From assembly GCA_026120185.1 (NCBI GenBank), contig JANUWF010002121.1:991501-1055500 (forward strand): a stretch of 64,000 bases of DNA, read 5' to 3'. Within the stretch, counting starts at the first letter, position 1; each line of letters starts with the position of its first letter. The notes beneath the pieces are model-generated. The model was not told the DNA's origin and did not search any database. It saw nothing but the letters and a program-made list of their open reading frames with translations. The stretch comes from Voacanga thouarsii (lineage: Eukaryota; Streptophyta; Magnoliopsida; Gentianales; Apocynaceae). Shown here piece after piece: positions 58,654-64,000 of this stretch. The translations under genes were made by a program, and so were the position numbers.

Positions 58654-58908
58654 CAATGCTAATTTTTCCCACAATCAATTCTCACCACCCTAATACTCAT
58701 CCTTCCAAATCTTCGACCAAACCTCCCTTATCCAAATCTTTAACAACACAACTTTTTCACATCAATTAATTCAAATGCAAGAGTAACAAAAAAATTCACA
58801 TGCATCCATGCAAATAAAATAATTCTAAGCTACCACGTAAAATGCAAAATGCTATGCAATGCATGACTTTTCCCCATAGTCAAAGGTGGTTTTGGGCGGG
58901 GTATTACA

Positions 58909-58913
58909 TTACA
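58909..58913 (+). repeat. Target-site duplication of gypsy-2, right
   Basis: TTACA, identical to the left copy. Confidence 0.85.
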
Positions 58914-59415
58914 CCTGTAGGTCGGAGTCTTGTTAACGCAACACTGTCCTTGGGGTCAATATTTCCTTATGGTGATATCAGAAAATATTTAAAATGCAAA
59001 TTACTGCTATTTAAATGGCAAGGGTATTTTGGTCATTTTAGTAGCCAAGGCGGTGTGTCTTTTTGTTCCCAGTATAGATCATGAGTCCTAATTAAATACG
59101 GGCTAAGGAATTGATCTTAAATTAAATATAATTTATTTTATTTAAGTAGCCTGATTTAATTATTGGGCTAGATTAAAATAAAGGTCCATGGAGAGAGAGA
59201 ATTAATTATATTAGTTTAGTGGGTTAATTAATTATTCAGGACTTTGGCCCATTTTGAATAAATAAAGATTAATCTGGGACTAAACTAATATAGACTTATT
59301 AATTGGACTAGTCCAGTTTAACGTAGGTTTTATTTAGGTTAAACAGAAGGATTGGAAACAATGTCGTTATTATAGAACACATGCTCTAAGAGACGATTTT
59401 TTCTCTATGAAAGGC

Positions 59416-59464
<49 letters not shown>

Positions 59465-59690
59465 AGAAAAATTCCCTATTCTATTAGTTGTTCACCAAAT
59501 GGAAGTTAGGCAGGCCATATACAGGAAGACCAAGACTTCGGCATTCACATACTTGCAAAGGTTGAGTAGGAGGCTTGCAGGAATCGCACCAGAGGCTTCT
59601 ACTAGCACACCTACCCCGGTTGCGCATGTTCTGGTCCAGCCACCTTTGAGAACCAGAAGGCGATGTAAATATTTTAAAACCCCGAAATTT
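58914..59690 (+). mobile_element. Copia C 3' LTR, second part
   Basis: Continues the LTR after gypsy-2. It aligns closely with the inverted LTR near 28980-29145 and more loosely back to about 28000 (GTTCACCAA...GAAGTTAG at 59489; AAATATTTTAAAACCCC at 59666). It contains a (CT)n array. The LTR end proper is not clear. The plus- and minus-strand frames at 59484-59717 lie inside it and are not supported as genes. Confidence 0.65.
59420..59462. repeat. (CT)n microsatellite
   Basis: About 21 CT repeats within the copia C LTR. Confidence 0.9.
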
Positions 59691-59827
59691 GGACAAGGCG
59701 TAACCAGCGCCCATTAGGGCAGCCGGAGCCAGCGCCAGCCCTGTCTTGGAACCCCTTGTTGTGTTTTTCTAATTTTTTTATGTTCACTTCTGCTGCTTGC
59801 CCTTGGTTTTCTGTTTTCTATGCCTTC
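59691..59827. other. Short unassigned junction between copia C and copia D
   Basis: Contains a GC-rich block (AGCCGGAGCCAGCGCCAGCC, near 59722) and then AT-rich sequence. No gene. The block recalls the GGCGCC/GGCACC blocks in the Tat-like LTR and the copia B leader, but no longer match is visible. Confidence 0.4.
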
Positions 59828-60168
59828 ACATGTGTTAACTTTAAGTATCTCAATACTCACGGATATAAGAACTACCACATAATCAAATCAGAAAGTCTAA
59901 CACATACTAGTCTTAACGTATTAATGATGTCCTGTCTCATTAATTCTTCGACTAGGGACTATTTAAGTACTGATGCTATACAATATAGTAGGAATCTCGT
60001 ATCAGAATCTCTATTATGATTTTCTTAACACAGTGTTGTACTAGGGACATTATCTAACAGTTATATTGCATAAAAGTAAACAAAAGAAATTGCAAGATAA
60101 ATAATGTCTTTTATTAAAATAGAATGTGTCATATATAATATACAAGTGATTACTTTTAGTGCATAACA
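59828..60168 (-). mobile_element. Copia element D 3' LTR, truncated
   Basis: On the minus strand it begins TGTTATGCACTAAAAG at 60168 and aligns with the first 340 bp or so of the A/B LTR (1284-1640). It stops near 59828, so about 1.7 kb of the LTR is missing. Confidence 0.85.
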
Positions 60169-60188
60169 CTAAAAAACTCCCACTTACA
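60169..60188 (-). other. Polypurine tract of copia D
   Basis: GTAAGTGGGAGTTTTT on the minus strand, abutting the LTR. Confidence 0.75.
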
Positions 60189-60189
60189 C

Positions 60190-63100
60190 TAGACCTAATC
60201 ATTCATGTATCTAATACCGAATGACTCAACATGCCTATCATGTTTCCTTCAGGATAGTACTTTTGTAAGCGGGTCAGCTATGTTCTCATCCGTGAAAACT
60301 TTTTCTATCATTACATCATTTCTATCTATGATCTCTCGGATTAGATAATAGCGTCGTAGTACGTGTTTGGATCGTCGGTTAGACCGTGGCTCCTTTGCTT
60401 GTGAAATGACTCCGTTGTTGTCACAATACAAAGTTATTGGACCAACAACACTAGGAACCACACCCAGTTTCGTCACTAACTTCTTGATCCAAACAGCCTC
60501 CTTAGCTGCTTCAGAAGTGGCTATGTACTCAGCTTTTGTTGTAGAGTTGGCAATAGTCTCTTGTTTGGAACTCTTCTAACTTATTACCCCTCCACACAGC
60601 GTAAACATGTAGCCAGATTGTGATTTGAAATCATCTTTGTCAGATTGAAAGCTGGTATCAGTATACCTATTTATTTTTAAATCACCTTCTCCACATACTA
60701 AGAACACATCATTAGTCCTTCATAAGTACTTAAGGATGTTCTTTACAGCCGCCCAATGATCCTCACCAGGGTCAGATTAGTACCTGCTCGTCAAATTGAG
60801 AGCACAAGATATATCAGGCATTATACATATCATACCGTACATGATTGATCCAACTACAGAAGCATATGGAATCTTACTCATGTGATCCCTTTCAACTTAT
60901 GTATTGGGAGACATGGACTTTGAAAGGTTTACACCATGTGACATGGGTAAGAATCCCTTTTTGGATTGATCCATTCTAAACCTCTGTAGCACTTTATCTA
61001 TGTATGTAGACTGCGAAAGACCTAGCAAGCTTTTTGTTCTATCTCTATAGATCCTTATTCCAAGAATATAGGTTGCTACTCCAAGGTCTTTCATGGAGAA
61101 TTATTTAGACAACTAAACTTTAACCCTTTGCAAGATAGATATATCGCTTCTTATTACTAATATGTCATCTACATGAAGTAATAAAAAATAATTGCACTCC
61201 TACTAACCTTCCTGTATACACAAGGTTCATCTATGTTTTGAATGAAACCAAACTCTTTGATTGTTTCATCAAAACGGGTGTTCTAACTCCTAGAAGCGTG
61301 CTTAAGTCCATAAATGGACCTTTGTAGCTTGCACACGTTTGTGCTATCATTGGATGTGAAACCCTCAAGTTGTGTCATATATACTTTCCCAGTCAGATTT
61401 CCGTTTAGGAAAGCTGTTTTCACATCCATTTGCCAAATCTCATATTCATAATGAGTAGCAATGGTTAGAAGTATCCTAATAGATTTTAACATGGTTACCG
61501 GTGAGAATGTTTCGTCATAGTCAATACCATGTTGTTGACGATACCCTTTCGCCACTAGTCATGCTTTATAGGTAACTACATTGCCATTCATGTCCGTTTT
61601 CTTCTTGAAAACCCATTTGCACCCAATAGGTTTAATTCCTTTGGGTGGATCAACCAATGTCCATATTTGGTTGTCCTACATGGAATCCATCTCTAACTTC
61701 ATGGCCTCAAGCCATTTGCCAGATTCTGAACTGTTTAGAACATCCTTATAGGTAATAGGCTCATCTTCATCTATGAGCAATATGTATCCTACCAGACCTA
61801 CGAGGTTCTTGTGTAGTAGAAGGTTCATCTATTCTCTCAATAGATGTAGGATTAGATGGTTGATCCTTGTTTGTTCGATTTTCTTGAACTTTACTAAGTT
61901 CAATTTTACTCCCACTGTCCTCTTTAAGCATGTGTTCCTTCTCTAAGAAGACGGCATGCTTCAAAACAAACACTTTATTTTCAGAAGGGAGGTAAAAGTA
62001 ATATCCGAAAGATTCTTTCGGATATCCGACAAACAAACACTTGTCAGACTTACTATCAAGTTTGTCTGACTGTGGCCATTTGACAAAGGTAGGACAACAC
62101 CATACTCGCTAGTGAGATAACTTTGGTTTCTTACCAAAGAACATCTCAAATGGGGTAGAATCAACCAATTTTGTCAAAACTTTATTTAGTATATAAACAG
62201 AAGTCTCTAATGCATACCCCGAAAATAATTTTAGTAGGTCTGCGAAGCTATCATAGTTCGTACCATGTCTAGAAGGGTTCGATTCCTTCTCTTAGATACA
62301 CCGTTGTGTTCAGGTGTATGTGGTGAAGTCCATTGAAATAATATCCCATTATCTCTAAGATAACTCATAAACACTTGGTTCAAGTATTCTCCTTCTCGAT
62401 CAGATCTTAGAGTCTTATTACTTTTGCCAAGTTATTTTTCTATTTCATTCTTAAAGTCTTTGAACTTATCAAATGCCTCAGATTTGTATTTCATTAAATA
62501 CAAATACCCATATCGTGATAAATAATCTATAAATGTTATGAAATAGTTATAACCTCCTTTTGCTTGTATTAACATTGGGCCACATACATTAGAATATATG
62601 AGTTCTAATAACTCCTTTGCCCATTCTCCTTTTCTTGAAAAATGAGTTTTAGCCATTTTACCTAGTAAACAAGACTTGCATGTGCCATATGATTCATAAT
62701 AAATGACCCTAAGTCACCAAACTTATGTAACTTAGAAACACTATTTTCATTTACATGGCCCAAACGGCAATGCCATAAGTAAGAGGTGTTAGAGTTATCT
62801 ATTTTAGGTTTCTTATTGTTTATATTAAGATTTGGATTATCCAAGTCTAGAACATATAAACCATTAACTAGAATTGCTGAACCATAATGAATATCATTCA
62901 ATGAAATAGAACAATATTTATTCTTAAATATTAAATGAAATCCTTTTAAGTCTAAACACACAACTGGGATAATGTTTTTCATTAAAATTAGTACATAATA
63001 ACATTTTTTGCAATTCTAGAACTAATCCCGAAGGCAGGTTCAGCTCGTATGTCCCCACAGCAAGTATAGCAACCTTTGCCCCATTTGCAGTACATAGATC

Positions 63101-63300
63101 CACGTCGCCTTTCTCTAGCCTTCTACTGCTCTTTAGTCCCAACAAGTTATTAAACAAATGAGATCCACATCCGGTATCTAATACCCATATCTCATTTCTA
63201 AATGCAATATTTATCTCAATCATAAACATATCCGGAGTAGAAGTAGAAGTGCTTGCAAACTTCTCCTTCTGCTTTTTGTCCTTAACGGTCTCCAAGAGGC
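60190..63300 (-). pseudogene. Copia element D pol: protease, integrase, RT, RNase H
   Basis: Same family as A and B, minus strand. Protease VLDTGCGSHL (about 63.17 kb); pre-integrase LWHCRLGH (about 62.77 kb). In integrase the first aspartate is asparagine (IYSNVCGPM), the second is present (LRSDREGEY), and the glutamate is lysine (NGVSKRRN, about 62.28 kb), so the active site is destroyed. RT begins near 61640; the box reads HVDD (about 61165), with both aspartates intact. RNase H (60249-60700) has LYCDNNGV and ENIADPLTK. Stops and shifts lie near 62990, 62660, 62430, 62220-62160, 62100, 61800, 61560, 61280, 61130-61100, 60896, 60780 and 60580. It ends close to the PPT with MRYMND-like residues lost or shifted. 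Confidence 0.92.
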
Positions 63301-64000
63301 CTTGCAGTTACGTCTGCAGTGGCCTATCTTGCCACAATGATAACATGGGCCCTTGGTGTCAGCGTCCTTCTTGCTCACACCACCTTTAGGCTTCGTGGGA
63401 GCCTTCTTCTGTTTTTGAACTTTCTTCTTAGAAGAAGAAGATTCTACCATTAAAACTGCATTGGAATCCTTCTTCATAGAGGATTCCGTGGCTTTGAGAA
63501 GATTGATCAACTCAGGAATGGTTGACTCAATATTGTTCATCTAATAGTTAATCACAAATTGTGATAAACTATTAGGCAAAGATTGTAGAATTAAGTCAAT
63601 ACTTAAGTCATAGTCCATTGCAAGCTCGAGTAATCCAAGCTTCTCTATCAAGCCCAGCATCTTCAGCCCATGAGTGGGTACAGAAGTACCCTCTACCATT
63701 TTGCAACGGAAAAGTTGCTTTGAGATCTCGTATATGTTAGTTCTAGCTTGGGCGTTAAATAGCTCTTGAAGATATAGTACAATCAATTGAGCATCCATAT
63801 GCTCGTGTTGTTTTTGTAGCTCGGGAGTCATGGATGCTAGCATAATATATGATGCTGTATCACTATGCTCCTTATGCCTTTTGTGGACAGCATGCTCATC
63901 AGCATGGGCATCTTGAGCTGGTGGTGGTGGAATAGGAGCATCTAGCACGTAGAGTAACTTTTCTAATTTAAGGACGATTCTCAAATTTCTATACCAGTCG
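63301..64000 (-). pseudogene. Copia element D gag, running off the window
   Basis: The frame enters from the right edge at the DWYRNLRIVL motif, continues through KLLYVLDAPIPPP, ASYIMLASMTPELQKQHEHMDAQ and LFNAQARTNIYEISKQLFRCKMVEG, and reaches a stop at 63541. The next frame carries the intact CCHC knuckle CYHCGKIGHCRRNC (about 63304-63346). A stop after FVINY separates the two parts. This is the best-preserved copia gag here: 147 codons are open and the N-terminal 25 or so residues lie outside the window. Gag builds the virus-like particle; the knuckle binds the element RNA. It is in the same register as copia B gag. Confidence 0.9.

Larger units (their letters stand above)
46560..58908 (-). 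mobile_element. Gypsy-2: Tekay/Del-type chromovirus, best-preserved copy
   Basis: 12.35-kb minus-sense element of the same family as gypsy-1, inserted in the copia C LTR with a perfect 5-bp target duplication. In element order: 5' LTR (55512-58908), PBS (55502-55509), pre-gag frame (54720-55412), gag (53221-54406), pol (49827-53220), PPT (49793-49806) and 3' LTR (46560-49792). The two LTRs differ only at scattered sites (one mismatch in the first 100 bp) plus a 172-bp duplication. Coding frames are longer than in gypsy-1 (313-codon RT stretch, 269-codon gag-protease stretch), but stops remain. Confidence 0.92.
55512..58908 (-). repeat. Gypsy-2 5' LTR
   Basis: 3397 bp. The excess over its partner is mostly the 172-bp tandem duplication at 57522-57865. 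It has two 40-bp units (56562-56641). No gene is supported; the repeated frames at 57417-57895 come from the duplication. Confidence 0.9.

Noticed and set aside
59484..59717. Paired plus- and minus-strand frames that looked like a possible host exon
   Set aside because: The region aligns loosely with the inverted C-family LTR at about 28000-28250, so it is LTR sequence.
1..64000. CRISPR array, bacterial operon, phage or other prokaryotic system
   Set aside because: No regularly spaced short repeats and no prokaryotic gene organisation; all coding remnants are plant LTR-retrotransposon gag-pol.

Overview
This is plant nuclear DNA, almost certainly from the repeat-rich, gene-poor part of an angiosperm genome (probably a eudicot; the species cannot be told from this sequence). 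I see no host gene, no prokaryotic feature, no CRISPR array and no intact RNA gene. Essentially the whole window is a nest of decayed LTR retrotransposons inserted into one another. Every retrotransposon coding region carries stop codons, frameshifts, deletions or lost catalytic residues.

Layout. 1-9474: the 3' end of a Ty1/copia pol (element A) runs into a copia LTR of about 2 kb. That LTR is split by a 6.2-kb non-autonomous Tat-like Ty3/gypsy element (2162-8332, minus sense). 9475-27930: copia element B follows directly after the same LTR (PBS, leader, gag, pol, PPT, start of the 3' LTR). Its gag is split by chromovirus gypsy-1 (11376-23584, minus sense, 3.2-kb LTRs). 27931-29322: an inverted LTR of another copia family (C) sits in B's 3' LTR. 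29323-40369: gypsy-3 (minus sense), a related chromovirus with a 4.3-kb LTR on one side and a truncated LTR on the other. 40370-41764: unassigned DNA. 41765-43115: an inverted fragment of the A/B copia LTR. 43505-59690: copia C pol and its LTR, the LTR split by gypsy-2 (46560-58908, minus sense, perfect 5-bp target duplication TTACA). 59828-64000: copia element D (minus sense, same family as A and B), running off the right edge.

How the parts relate. Gypsy-1, -2 and -3 are Tekay/Del-type chromoviruses: one gag-pol reading frame with two zinc knuckles, an aspartic protease, reverse transcriptase, RNase H, integrase and a C-terminal chromodomain. Gypsy-1 and -2 are two copies of one family and have an extra reading frame between PBS and gag. 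Copia A, B and D are one family and copia C is another; the copia LTR starts and PBS resemble the Angela/Tork group. The nesting gives a relative order: A/B before the Tat-like element and gypsy-1; the C-family LTR after B and before gypsy-3; copia C before gypsy-2. Gypsy-2 looks youngest because its two LTRs remain very similar.

Most worth a second look: a tRNA-like A-box/B-box module with near-tRNA spacing in the U3 of all six chromovirus LTRs, in both families; the conserved pre-gag reading frame; the repeated PPT-like motif in the Tat-like element; and the rearranged gypsy-3 locus.
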